A DNA stretch of 64,000 nucleotides, from positions 186,001 to 250,000 of the forward strand of contig NZ_QZMN01000003.1 of assembly GCF_003702705.1 (NCBI RefSeq), written 5' to 3'. This DNA is from Ornithinimicrobium cerasi. GTDB lineage: Bacteria; Actinomycetota; Actinomycetes; Actinomycetales; Dermatophilaceae. Below are positions 11,337-19,475 of the stretch, piece after piece. The notes beneath the pieces are model-generated. The model made no database searches and was not told where the DNA came from. It saw only the letters and a program-made list of their open reading frames with translations. Within the stretch, counting starts at the first letter, position 1; every line of letters starts with the position of its first letter. The translations under genes and the position numbers were made by a program.

Positions 11337-12332
11337 ATGACCTCCCCCCTCACCGAGCTCACCCGCCACCGGGACGTCCTCTTCGTCGGCGGCAAGGGCG
11401 GCGTCGGCAAGACCGCAGTGGCCTCCGCGCTCGGGCTGGCCAGGGCCCGCGAGGGACGTCGCACGCTCGTCGTCTCGACCGACCCGGCCCACAACCTGGG
11501 ACACCTGTGGGGACGCCCCGTGGGCGACTCGCCCGTCGAGCTGGCCCCCCTGCTCCGCGGCGTCGAGATCGACCCCGGCCGCACCACCGACGCCCACCTC
11601 AGCGCGGTGCGTCAGACGATGCGGCGCCTCATGCCCGAGCACCTGCAGGGCGAGGTCGACAAGCACCTGGACCTCGCCCGCGACGCGCCGGGCACCCACG
11701 AGGCCGCGGTGCTGGAACGGGTCGCCGAGGTCGTCGAGCAGCGCGCGGCCGACGAGCTCGTGGTCATCGACACGGCGCCGAGCGGGCACACCAGCCGCCT
11801 CGTGGCGCTGCCCGAGCTGATGCAGGCGTGGACCGAGGGGCTGCTGCGCCGCCAGGACCGCTCGGCGCGCTTCGGCGCGGCGCTGCGCGGGCTGGAGGGC
11901 GACGACCAGGCCGCCGCCGACGTCGTCGGCTCCCGCCGCTCCCCGGACCGGCGCTCACGCCGTGACGCCGAGATCCGGGAGGTCCTCGACCGGCGGCAGC
12001 AGCGCTTCCGGCACCTGCGCACGGTCCTCCAGGACCACGACCGCACCGGGTTCGTCATCGTCACCGCGGCGGAACGACTCCCCGTCCTGGAGTCGGTCGA
12101 GCTGCACGGGCAGCTCACCCGGGCGGGGATGGACGTCGTGGCGCTCGTGGTCAACAAGCGATCGCCGGCCGACGCGGGCGACCTCCTCGCCGCGCGCAGG
12201 ACGCTCGAGGAGGGGTATGTCGAGCAGCTCGCCTCGACGTTGCCGCACCTGTCGGTGATCCAGGTCCCCCTCCTGGCGGGGGAGGTCCTGGGCGAGGAGG
12301 GGCTGACCGCCCTGGGCCGCCACCTGGCCTGA
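11337..12332 (+). CDS. ArsA/GET3-like ATPase
   Basis: 331 residues with the deviant Walker A GGKGGVGKTAVASALGLA near residue 20, VVSTDPAHNLGHLWG (the switch region of ArsA/Get3) and VIDTAPSGHTSRL (Walker B/switch II). ArsA drives arsenite efflux and Get3 targets tail-anchored proteins. This single-domain form has no ArsB, ArsC or ArsR gene nearby, so an arsenic role is not supported here. Coupling to the Cys-Cys protein suggests a two-component unit that handles that small protein or its cargo. ArsA signature cysteines are not evident. It is convergent with the M14 peptidase gene. Confidence 0.88.
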   Translation: MTSPLTELTRHRDVLFVGGKGGVGKTAVASALGLARAREGRRTLVVSTDPAHNLGHLWGRPVGDSPVELAPLLRGVEIDPGRTTDAHLSAVRQTMRRLMPEHLQGEVDKHLDLARDAPGTHEAAVLERVAEVVEQRAADELVVIDTAPSGHTSRLVALPELMQAWTEGLLRRQDRSARFGAALRGLEGDDQAAADVVGSRRSPDRRSRRDAEIREVLDRRQQRFRHLRTVLQDHDRTGFVIVTAAERLPVLESVELHGQLTRAGMDVVALVVNKRSPADAGDLLAARRTLEEGYVEQLASTLPHLSVIQVPLLAGEVLGEEGLTALGRHLA

Positions 12333-12336
12333 TCAC

Positions 12337-12353
12337 GTCGGCGAGGAGCCGAC
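12337..12353. terminator. Weak hairpin between convergent genes
   Basis: GTCGGC and GCCGAC form a 6-base stem around GAGGA in the 31-base gap between the ArsA-like gene and the M14 peptidase gene. No T-run. Confidence 0.3.
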
Positions 12354-12363
12354 ACCTGCCTGG

Positions 12364-14865
12364 TCAGCCCAGCGAGGACCAGAGCAGGGCGCGGGCCACG
12401 AGGGCGTACTGACCCTTGGGGTGCGCCCGGAAGAGCGGCTCGGAGCCCATGAGCACCACCCGGGCCCCCGTCTCGGCGTCCGTGCCCCGGACGACCACGG
12501 CCTGCCCGGCGGCGGCGTCCGGGCCGCCGCGCCCGTCCACGTCGGCCCGCCAGTGCCCGCTCACCAGCGGGTCGGCGGCGTAGGTCTGGTCCGCCTCCAC
12601 CCCAGGTCCCAGGTCGGTGAACCACAGCGGGGCGTAGACGAAGGTGTGCGGCGTCGCGCCCGCCGTGACGGGGGAGTCGGCGTTGTCGACGGCGACGACG
12701 CCGTTGGCGTCACCACGCCCCACGACCGCGTCCACGTCGAGCAGCCCCAGGGCGTCGTTGAGCCCGGCGCCGGTGCCGCCGCGGCCGACGACGCCGCCGC
12801 CGTCCTCGAGGAACGACTCCAGCTCGGCCCGGCCCAGGGCCCCGAGATCACGCCAGGACAACCCGCTGGACACGTAGAGCGCGTCGACGCCCTCCAGGTC
12901 CAGGCCCGCGTCGAGCGCGGCCGAAGTCACCGGGACCACGTCCAGGCCGAGCTCGCCGAAGGCCCACAGCTCCTCGGCCGTGCCGGCGACCCCCACCGTC
13001 AGGGGACCCATCGGGTCACCGGCGGCCCCGGCGGGCGCGGGCGCCAGCGCGACCCCGTGCTCCGCGACGACAGCCTGGGCGGCGGCGACGTCGCCGGCGG
13101 GCACCAGGACCGCACCGTCGTCCAGCAGCTCGACCTGCACCCCGGCGGAGAGGAGGTCCACGAGGGCCCGCACGTCGGCCGGGTCCTCCAGCTCGAGCCG
13201 CCAGCCGGCGGAGGAGAGGGCGAGGGAGCCGCTGGCGGCCGCCGCGTCGACCTCCTGCCCGACGACGGAGAGCCGCACGCCCTCGGGGACGGTGACCACG
13301 TCGGCGCCCCAGAGCAGGCCGTGGCTCCACCCGGCGATGTCGTACATGGCCTCGACCCGCTCGGAGATGTCGGTGCCCGCACCGAGGATGGTGTTCGCCA
13401 TCCCCCTCCGGGCCTGGTGCAGGTCGACCAGGTAGCTGCCGGCTGGATAGGTCTGGCCGGCGATGGACGCGGGCCGCGTCAACCGGGTCACCTCGACCCC
13501 GTTGGCGACGAGGTGGTCGACGAGACGGGCTGCCGCGGGTGCCGAGCGCTGCCCCGCGCCGACGGGCACGACGTAGGCGCGGGGGTAGTCACCGAGGTAG
13601 ACGTCCTCCGGCCCGATCAGCCCGAAGAGGCCCTCCTCGACGGGGGTCTGCGGCGCGCCGTCCACGCCCCGGCGGAAGATCTCGATCTGGCCCGCGAGCA
13701 GCTCCGCGCGGTGCTCGCGGACGTAGTCGAGCGACGCGGTCATGGCCGCGTGCGCGATGTCGGTGTTGATCGCGGCACGGCGGCGCAGCTCGGTCTCCGG
13801 CAGCGAGGAGGCGGAGTTGTTGACCCGCAGCGGCACCTCGACGGTGTGCGCGACGGCGCCGTGCAGCGCGGCGTACTGCGGCGTGAAGATCGGCGGCCAG
13901 TCGTCCCACCCCTCGGACCAGTCGCGCAGGGGGATCTGGGTGGGCTCGACCCCGTCGGCCCGGTCGTGGCCGAGCGCCCGGATCGCCTCCTCCATCCCGA
14001 GGGCGTTGGGGTAGGCGTGCTCGACGACGAGGTCGTACTCGTAGTTCTCGCCGTGCGGGGGAGTCGTCGGCTCCACGAGCGTGCCGTTGACGTAGCCGTG
14101 CAGGTCCAGCAGGAGGACCGGCTGGGTGCGCACGATCGCGTCTCGGACCCCGACCACCTCAGGCTGCGTGGCGGTGACGAGGTCACGGTTGAGGTCGAAC
14201 CCGGCCGAGTTGCGCCGGGTCCCGTCGTGGCGGCCGTCCGGGTTCATCGAGACGACGAGGTGGATCCGGGACCGCTCGAGGGTCTCCAGGACCTCCGGGT
14301 CCTGCGACGTCGCGTAGTCCTCGACCAGGCGGAGCGCGGCGTCGGTCCCCTCGTACTCGTTGCCGTGGATGTTGGCGTTGAGGAAGACCGGCACCTTGTA
14401 GGAGCGTGCCAGGCCGCGGTCCCGCGCGGCCTGCGCGGGCAGCCTGGTGACCCGGTCGCGCATCGTCGCCTGCTGGCGCGCCTGGGCGAGGCTCTCCGGC
14501 GCGGTGAGGGTGACCAGCACGACCTCGCGGCCGGTCGCGGTCGTCGCGACCACCTCCGTCGAGACGCGGTCGGAGCCGGCCTGCGCGGCGTTGAGCCGTC
14601 GCGCGATGTCGGAGTATGGCGTCAGTCCCAGCCGCAGGGCGGCGTCACCCGGGTCCGGCGCCGGCTCGGGCAGCACGGTCCGCCGCGGGTAACCCGCCTC
14701 CACGACAGGGGCCGCGAGCTCCTCGACCCGGAGCACGTCCGCCGCCGCCGGGGGGAGGGCGAGGAGCGCCGGGGCGAGCACCGTGGTGCCCAGCAGCCCG
14801 GCCGCGAGCACGGCGGCGAGCGCACCCCTGCGGGGGCGCGCTGCGCGCGGCGCGGCGTACGGCAT
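12364..14865 (-). CDS. Secreted M14 family zinc carboxypeptidase
   Basis: 833 residues. A signal peptide (basic residues 11-13, hydrophobic 14-37, AAA-D cleavage near 43) directs export. The M14 zinc site is intact: HGNE (His167, Glu170) and LHG (His256), with NPDGR and FDLNRD for substrate binding and HTVEVPLR holding the catalytic Glu. The last 350-400 residues form a further region with a glutamine-amidotransferase-like look (DALYVSSGLSW, GRGGTGAGL). GAGGAG precedes the ATG. It diverges from the three-gene amidohydrolase-QEGLA-ATP-grasp operon, and a paralogue lies at 51050-53641. Confidence 0.9.
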   Translation of the reverse strand: MPYAAPRAARPRRGALAAVLAAGLLGTTVLAPALLALPPAAADVLRVEELAAPVVEAGYPRRTVLPEPAPDPGDAALRLGLTPYSDIARRLNAAQAGSDRVSTEVVATTATGREVVLVTLTAPESLAQARQQATMRDRVTRLPAQAARDRGLARSYKVPVFLNANIHGNEYEGTDAALRLVEDYATSQDPEVLETLERSRIHLVVSMNPDGRHDGTRRNSAGFDLNRDLVTATQPEVVGVRDAIVRTQPVLLLDLHGYVNGTLVEPTTPPHGENYEYDLVVEHAYPNALGMEEAIRALGHDRADGVEPTQIPLRDWSEGWDDWPPIFTPQYAALHGAVAHTVEVPLRVNNSASSLPETELRRRAAINTDIAHAAMTASLDYVREHRAELLAGQIEIFRRGVDGAPQTPVEEGLFGLIGPEDVYLGDYPRAYVVPVGAGQRSAPAAARLVDHLVANGVEVTRLTRPASIAGQTYPAGSYLVDLHQARRGMANTILGAGTDISERVEAMYDIAGWSHGLLWGADVVTVPEGVRLSVVGQEVDAAAASGSLALSSAGWRLELEDPADVRALVDLLSAGVQVELLDDGAVLVPAGDVAAAQAVVAEHGVALAPAPAGAAGDPMGPLTVGVAGTAEELWAFGELGLDVVPVTSAALDAGLDLEGVDALYVSSGLSWRDLGALGRAELESFLEDGGGVVGRGGTGAGLNDALGLLDVDAVVGRGDANGVVAVDNADSPVTAGATPHTFVYAPLWFTDLGPGVEADQTYAADPLVSGHWRADVDGRGGPDAAAGQAVVVRGTDAETGARVVLMGSEPLFRAHPKGQYALVARALLWSSLG

Positions 14866-14962
14866 ACCAGACTCCTCGACGTCCTGAACCCCCGACCCTA
14901 TCCGCGCGCACCGACGGAGGGAAGCCGGTCCCCGCGGAGGTGACGCGCGCGTCAGGGTGGGG

Positions 14963-14968
14963 TAGACA
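14963..14968 (+). promoter_or_regulatory. -10 box of a leaderless transcript
   Basis: TAGACA ends 6 bases before the GTG at 14975; GTGACG at 14940-14945 is a possible -35 box with a 17-base spacer. This would drive the whole amidohydrolase-QEGLA-ATP-grasp operon. Confidence 0.45.
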
Positions 14969-14974
14969 AGCACC

Positions 14975-15775
14975 GTGACCTCCACCGACGCGTTCACCCT
15001 GTCCGGCGACTGGTCCGGCCAGCTGGTGGCCACCGCCATCCACGCCGGTCACGCCCTGCGGCCGGAGGTCTCCGACCTCCTGGTCCTCGACGAGGCCGTG
15101 CGGCTGCGCGAGGAGGACCCCTTCACGGACGTGATCGGTGCCGGGCGCGCCGAGACGGCCCGCGTCGTCGTCCACCGCTCCCGCTTCGAGGTCGACCTGA
15201 ACCGGCCCCGGGACACCGCCGTCTACCGGACCCCGGAGGAGGCGTGGGACCTGGAGGTGTGGCGCGAGAACCCTCTGGACGAGGGTGTGGTGGGTCGCAG
15301 CCTCGAGGTCTACGACGCCTTCTACGCGGCGCTGGGCGCCCGGCTGGACGAGGTGGCGGCGCGGGGTCCCTTCGTCGTCTACGACGTCCACTCCTACAAC
15401 CACCGCCGGGACGGTGCGGACGGGCCGGAGGCCGACGTCGAGGGCAACCCGGAGGTCAACCTCGGCACGGGGACCGTGGCGGAGGTCTTCCGGCCGGTCG
15501 TCGCCGCCTTCGCGCAGTCCCTCGGGGACCAGGAGGTGCGGGGCCACCGGCTGGACGTGCGGGAGAACGTGAAGTTCGAGGGGCGCGCGCTCGCCTGGTG
15601 GGTGCACGAGCGCTACGCCGGGGTCGGTGTCTGCCTGGCGCTGGAGTTCCGCAAGACCTTCATGGACGAGTGGAGCGGGGAGCCCGACCCCGACCACCTC
15701 GCGCAGCTGCAGCGCGCCCTGACCGCCACCCACGAGCCCGTGCTCGACGCGCTCGCGGGTCTGTCGCGACGATGA
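14975..15775 (+). CDS. N-formylglutamate amidohydrolase-like zinc enzyme
   Basis: 266 residues. Family marks are IHAGHALRPE (metal-binding His near residue 23), RFEVDLNRPRDTAVY and VVYDVHSYNHRR, then LALEFRKTFMDEW near the C-terminus. N-formylglutamate amidohydrolases release formate and glutamate in histidine breakdown, but no hut gene is present here. Instead the stop overlaps (ATGA) a DUF1704 metallopeptidase that itself overlaps an ATP-grasp ligase. The true substrate is therefore more likely an N-acyl amino acid or a small glutamyl conjugate made by that operon; this is inference. GTG start with a leaderless-type promoter. Confidence 0.85.
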   Translation: MTSTDAFTLSGDWSGQLVATAIHAGHALRPEVSDLLVLDEAVRLREEDPFTDVIGAGRAETARVVVHRSRFEVDLNRPRDTAVYRTPEEAWDLEVWRENPLDEGVVGRSLEVYDAFYAALGARLDEVAARGPFVVYDVHSYNHRRDGADGPEADVEGNPEVNLGTGTVAEVFRPVVAAFAQSLGDQEVRGHRLDVRENVKFEGRALAWWVHERYAGVGVCLALEFRKTFMDEWSGEPDPDHLAQLQRALTATHEPVLDALAGLSRR

Positions 15776-16965
15776 CCTCCTCGACCGGGCGCGGGGGACA
15801 GGTGCGGCTGGGGCCACGCGACCTCGCCGTCGACCACACCCTGGCGATGCTGGCGGAGGGGACCCGGTTCATCCTCGACGTCACGCCCGTGGACGCGGAC
15901 ACCCACCGGGCCGAGTTCGTCGCCGGCACCCTCGACGAGCCCGCCTTCACCTACCGCGAGCTCGAGGCCGACCCCGACGTCGTGGAGGCCCAGCTCGAGC
16001 ACGCGCCGGTGGACCGGGTGGAGGACCCGACCCTGGCGGACCTGCTCCGGAGCAAGCAACGGGAGATGCGCCTCCAGCTGGAGATGCTGCGGGCCCGCGG
16101 CACCGACGACTTCCGGCAGCTCTCCGTCGAGCTCTACGGCGCGGTCGGGCCGACGCTGCGCTCCCGCGCCGAGGATCTCGTCGGGCGGCTGGACGTGTCC
16201 GACGACCCGGTGGACCTCATCGGCGCCGAGGGCTTCCTGCTGCTGGCCGAGGCCGAGATCGAGCACTACCGCGACCAGGACCCGGACATCGGCATCCACG
16301 CGGAGGTCCGGCCCGACGTCAGCGGGGTGCTCGTCGAGGGCGGGACGCTGCTCATCAGCGAGGACGCGGCGATCGCGAGCGAGCGCGGCGAGGCGCTGCT
16401 CCACCACGAGGTCGGCACCCACCTGGTGACCCAGGTCAACGGCACCGGTCAGCCGGTCCGCACCCTCGGGTCGGGTCTCGCCGGCTACGACGAGACGCAG
16501 GAGGGGCTGGCGGTGCTCGCCGAGGTGGGGTGCGGCGGCCTCACCCCCTTCCGCCTGCGCCAGCTGGCCGTGCGGGTGCTCACGGTCCACCGGATGCTCG
16601 CCGGGGCCAGCTTCCGCGAGGCCTACACCGCCCTGGTCGAGGTGGGGATCCCGGCCGGCGCGGCCTACCTGACGACCATGCGGGTCTACCGTTCCGGCGG
16701 CCTGACCAAGGACGCCATCTACCTGCGCGGGCTCCTCGACCTGCTCGAGCACCTGCGGCACGGGGGTCGCCTCGACCTCCTGTTCCTCGGCAAGTTCGCG
16801 CTGCGCGACCTGCCCCTGGTGCAGGACCTGCACGACCGCGGGGTGCTCTGCCCCGCGCGCCTGACCCCACGGTGGCTGCTGGACCCGCAGGCGGTCGACC
16901 GCCTGGAGCGGGCCGCCGCCACCGACGACCTCACCACCCTGACGGAAGGCAGCACAGCCGCATGA
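15772..16965 (+). CDS. DUF1704 'QEGLA motif' metallopeptidase
   Basis: 397 residues. Family annotation is 'flavohemoglobin expression-modulating QEGLA motif protein'. The zinc site is visible: HEVGTH (His212, Glu213, His217, HExxxH) followed by ETQEGLA (residues 241-247) whose Glu would be the third ligand. The eukaryotic relative MATCAP removes the C-terminal tyrosine of tubulin with this same arrangement, so the bacterial protein is probably a carboxypeptidase of some modified protein or peptide. It is translationally coupled at both ends by ATGA overlaps. Its bacterial substrate is, to my knowledge, undetermined. Confidence 0.88.
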   Translation: MTSSTGRGGQVRLGPRDLAVDHTLAMLAEGTRFILDVTPVDADTHRAEFVAGTLDEPAFTYRELEADPDVVEAQLEHAPVDRVEDPTLADLLRSKQREMRLQLEMLRARGTDDFRQLSVELYGAVGPTLRSRAEDLVGRLDVSDDPVDLIGAEGFLLLAEAEIEHYRDQDPDIGIHAEVRPDVSGVLVEGGTLLISEDAAIASERGEALLHHEVGTHLVTQVNGTGQPVRTLGSGLAGYDETQEGLAVLAEVGCGGLTPFRLRQLAVRVLTVHRMLAGASFREAYTALVEVGIPAGAAYLTTMRVYRSGGLTKDAIYLRGLLDLLEHLRHGGRLDLLFLGKFALRDLPLVQDLHDRGVLCPARLTPRWLLDPQAVDRLERAAATDDLTTLTEGSTAA

Positions 16966-18005
16966 AGATCGCGTTCGTGGTCAACGACGTCGCCACCGAG
17001 CAGTCTTACTACACGACGACGAGGCTCGCCATGGCGGCCTCCAACGCCGGGCACGAGACCTGGCTCATGGGGATGGGGGACTTCGGCTACGAGCCCGACG
17101 GCTCGCTGCGCGCCCGGGCCCGTGCGGGCGCCTCCAAGCGCTACCGCTCCCACGAGCGCTACCTGGAGGACGTGCAGCTGCCGGAGACGGAGCAGCAGGT
17201 GGAGCTGCACACCTTCGACGTGGTGATGCTGCGGGCGGACCCTGCCGACGACAGCGGTGCGGCCTGGGCCAACAACGCCAGCGTCGCGTTCGGCGACCTC
17301 ATGAGCTCGTGCGGGGTGCTCGTCGTCAACGACCCGACCACCCTGGCCAAGGCGCTGTCCAAGGCCTACTTCCAGCACTTCCCGGAGTCGGTGCGCCCAC
17401 GCACCCTGATCTCCCGCGACCAGCCCCGGATCTCGGAGTTCGTCGACGAGCTCGGCGGCAAGGCGGTGCTCAAGCCGCTGCAGGGCTCCGGCGGCTCGGG
17501 GGTCTTCATGGTCAACCGCAAGGAGCGCCCCAACCTCAACCAGATCATCGAGACGCTGTCCAAGGACGGCTACGTCGTGGCGCAGGAGTACCTGCCCCAG
17601 GCCAAGGACGGCGACGTGCGGATGTTCGTCATGAACGGGGAGCCGCTCGAGGTGGGCGGCGCGGTGGCGGCGTTCCGACGGACCCGGGGCGGCGGCGAGG
17701 ACTTCCGGTCCAACATGTCCGCCGGCGGCAAGGCGGTCGCCGTCGACGTCACCGACGAGATGCGCGGCCTCGTGGAGGCGGTGCGCCCCAAGCTGGTCGC
17801 CGACGGCATGTTCCTCGTCGGCCTGGACATCGTCGGCGACAAGCTCATGGAGGTCAACGTCTTCAGCCCCGGGGGCCTGGGCAGCTGCCTGAGCCTCTAC
17901 GACGTGGACTTCGCCCCGGCGATCATCCGGTCGCTGGAGCGCAAGATCACGATGCGCAGCCACTACGGCCCCCAGCTCGACAACATCTCTCTCGCGACCC
18001 TCTGA
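16962..18005 (+). CDS. ATP-grasp ligase, glutathione-synthetase/RimK-like
   Basis: 347 residues: an N-terminal MKIAFVVNDVATEQSYYTTT substrate domain, then an ATP-grasp fold with KAVLKPLQGSGGSGVF (glycine-rich ATP loop), VAQEYLPQAKDGDVRMFV, and a C-terminal metal site in LDIVGDKLMEVNVFSP. This resembles prokaryotic GshB. Actinobacteria with mycothiol normally lack glutathione, and no gshA lies nearby, so a classical glutathione role is unlikely. ATP-grasp enzymes of this group join an amino acid to a carboxylate. Coupling with DUF1704 suggests it writes the bond that DUF1704 or the amidohydrolase removes; this is inference. Confidence 0.85.
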   Translation: MKIAFVVNDVATEQSYYTTTRLAMAASNAGHETWLMGMGDFGYEPDGSLRARARAGASKRYRSHERYLEDVQLPETEQQVELHTFDVVMLRADPADDSGAAWANNASVAFGDLMSSCGVLVVNDPTTLAKALSKAYFQHFPESVRPRTLISRDQPRISEFVDELGGKAVLKPLQGSGGSGVFMVNRKERPNLNQIIETLSKDGYVVAQEYLPQAKDGDVRMFVMNGEPLEVGGAVAAFRRTRGGGEDFRSNMSAGGKAVAVDVTDEMRGLVEAVRPKLVADGMFLVGLDIVGDKLMEVNVFSPGGLGSCLSLYDVDFAPAIIRSLERKITMRSHYGPQLDNISLATL

Positions 18006-18039
18006 GCCGCGCGGAATCCGCCGGGGCCCTCGGTCGTTC

Positions 18040-18045
18040 TAGTCT
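18040..18045 (+). promoter_or_regulatory. Candidate -10 box
   Basis: TAGTCT lies 56 bases before the Bax-inhibitor-like ATG and leaves room for a leader with the TCGGAGG ribosome site. Confidence 0.4.
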
Positions 18046-18101
18046 GTGACGTGACACGCGGGGGGACTTTCCCCGCGTGCCGGTACGACATCGGAGGTTC
18101 C

Positions 18102-18980
18102 ATGGCCGTCAACCCGGTCTTCAACCGCATCGACAAGGAGGCCGCCCAGCGCGGGTACGCCGGCTTCGGCAACCAGCCGACCAGCTACGGCCAGCCCCAG
18201 GGCGCCCCCCAGATCCCGGCCGGCTACCAGCCCGGCCCCAGCGAGACGCTGACCGCCGAGCAGCTGCGCGACATGTACCAGCAGGCACCGGCCGGCCCGG
18301 TCCAGACCGGCCGCGTGACGCTCGACGACGTCGTCGTCAAGACGCTGTTCCTGTTCGGCATCGTGCTCGCCGCCACCGCCGCGACCTGGTTCTTCGTCGG
18401 GGCCCAGCCGGGCATCGCGATGCCGGTCTGGCTGCTCGGCATGTTCGGCTCGCTCGGTCTCAGCTTCGCCATCGGCTTCTCCAAGAAGGTCAACGTCCCG
18501 CTCATCGTGGCCCACGCGGTGCTGCAGGGCCTGTTCCTCGGCGCCGTGAGCGTGACCTTCGACGCCCTCTTCCCCGGCGTGGTGACCACCGCGATCGTCG
18601 CGACGCTGGCCACCTTCGTCGGCATGTTCATCGGCTGGAAGATGGGCTTCATCAAGGTGACCAGCAAGACCCGCCGGATCTTCGGCATGGTCGCGATGGG
18701 CTACCTGGTCTTCCTGCTCGTCAACCTGGGCGCCTCCTTCCTCGGGTTCGGCGACGGCTGGGGCATCTACGGCGGGCAGTTCGGCTGGCTCATCGCCCTC
18801 TTGGGCGTCGCGCTGGCGTCATACTCGCTGGCCGTCGACTTCGACTCCGTCGACCGGGCCGTCGCCGGCGGCGCGCCGCAGAAGTACTCCTGGCTGCTCG
18901 GCCACGGTCTCGTCGCGAGCCTGGTCTGGCTGTACATCGAGTTCCTGCGGCTCTTCTCCATCCTGCAGAGCAACAACTGA
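18102..18980 (+). CDS. Bax inhibitor-1/YccA family membrane protein
   Basis: 292 residues. A cytoplasmic Gly/Pro/Gln-rich N-terminus (about 75 residues) precedes seven transmembrane helices, with the C-terminal YIEFLRLFSIL typical of the actinobacterial BI-1/YccA group. The family includes pH-sensitive calcium leak channels and FtsH inhibitors; the role here is not known. ATCGGAGGTTCC before the ATG is a good ribosome site and decides the start. The stop shares one base with the next start. Confidence 0.9.
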   Translation: MAVNPVFNRIDKEAAQRGYAGFGNQPTSYGQPQGAPQIPAGYQPGPSETLTAEQLRDMYQQAPAGPVQTGRVTLDDVVVKTLFLFGIVLAATAATWFFVGAQPGIAMPVWLLGMFGSLGLSFAIGFSKKVNVPLIVAHAVLQGLFLGAVSVTFDALFPGVVTTAIVATLATFVGMFIGWKMGFIKVTSKTRRIFGMVAMGYLVFLLVNLGASFLGFGDGWGIYGGQFGWLIALLGVALASYSLAVDFDSVDRAVAGGAPQKYSWLLGHGLVASLVWLYIEFLRLFSILQSNN

Positions 18981-19279
18981 TGATCGGCCCCGACGACCGC
19001 GTCGGGGCCGACGTCGAGCTGGAGCGCGTGGTCCGGCGGTGGCAGCAGCTGCCGCTGGACCGCGCGCTCCCTGCTGTCCCGGGGTTCCACGAGGTCGTCC
19101 AGGCGCTCGCGGACGTCGTCTCCGACGCGGAGGGTATGCCGCACGACCCCGTCCCCGACCTCGGCGCCGCCGCGCTCCCCGACCAGCTGCGGGTGATGGT
19201 CCACGACTGGCGCTCCGTGGGGCTGGCGGAGGAGGAACTGGCGCAGCGGCTCACCGCCCTCCGCCGGGCGCTCCCCTGA
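18980..19279 (+). CDS. Small hypothetical protein
   Basis: 99 residues, acidic, no membrane segment or signal. It starts at the ATG formed by TGATG with the preceding stop, so it is co-translated with the BI-1-like protein. Predicted mostly helical (LERVVRRWQQLPLDRAL, EEELAQRLTALRRALP). I do not recognise a family. Codon use matches neighbouring genes, which favours a real gene over a chance frame. Confidence 0.6.
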   Translation: MIGPDDRVGADVELERVVRRWQQLPLDRALPAVPGFHEVVQALADVVSDAEGMPHDPVPDLGAAALPDQLRVMVHDWRSVGLAEEELAQRLTALRRALP

Positions 19280-19334
19280 CGCCAGCCGTCGGACCGCCTC
19301 GAGCCACGGACCCTCTCCGCCTCCGTGCCCCGCG

Positions 19335-19468
19335 AGCCACTCACGTGAGTGCGTCGTGCACGCGTTGAACCTCGGCCGGGTGCTTCAGCCACTCACGTGA
19401 GTGCGTCGTGCACGCGTCCGACCTCGTCCCCGTGCGCTAGCCACTCCGGTGAGGGCGTCGTGGGCGTC
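19335..19468. repeat. 52-bp tandem repeat with CACTCACGTGAGTG core
   Basis: The 31 bases at 19335-19365 recur identically at 19387-19417, and a degenerate third copy begins at 19439, so the period is 52. Each good copy carries the perfect 14-base palindrome CACTCACGTGAGTG. It fills most of the gap between the hypothetical gene and DUF808. A related two-copy version with the same period is at 35019-35100. Confidence 0.85.
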
Positions 19469-19475
19469 GACCCGC

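Noticed and set aside
11337-12332. Arsenite efflux operon
   Set aside because: No arsB, arsC, arsD or arsR in the window and no clear arsenic-binding Cys signature in the ATPase.
12421-14943. 840-codon frame antisense to the first M14 peptidase
   Set aside because: Composition of a shadow frame; the minus-strand product has a signal peptide and a complete zinc site.
16962-18005. Classical glutathione synthetase assignment
   Set aside because: No gshA nearby, mca shows a mycothiol organism, and the gene is coupled to DUF1704 and an amidohydrolase.
19335-19468. CRISPR array
   Set aside because: Only two to three repeats, with spacers that resemble each other, and no cas genes nearby; it is a 52-bp tandem repeat.
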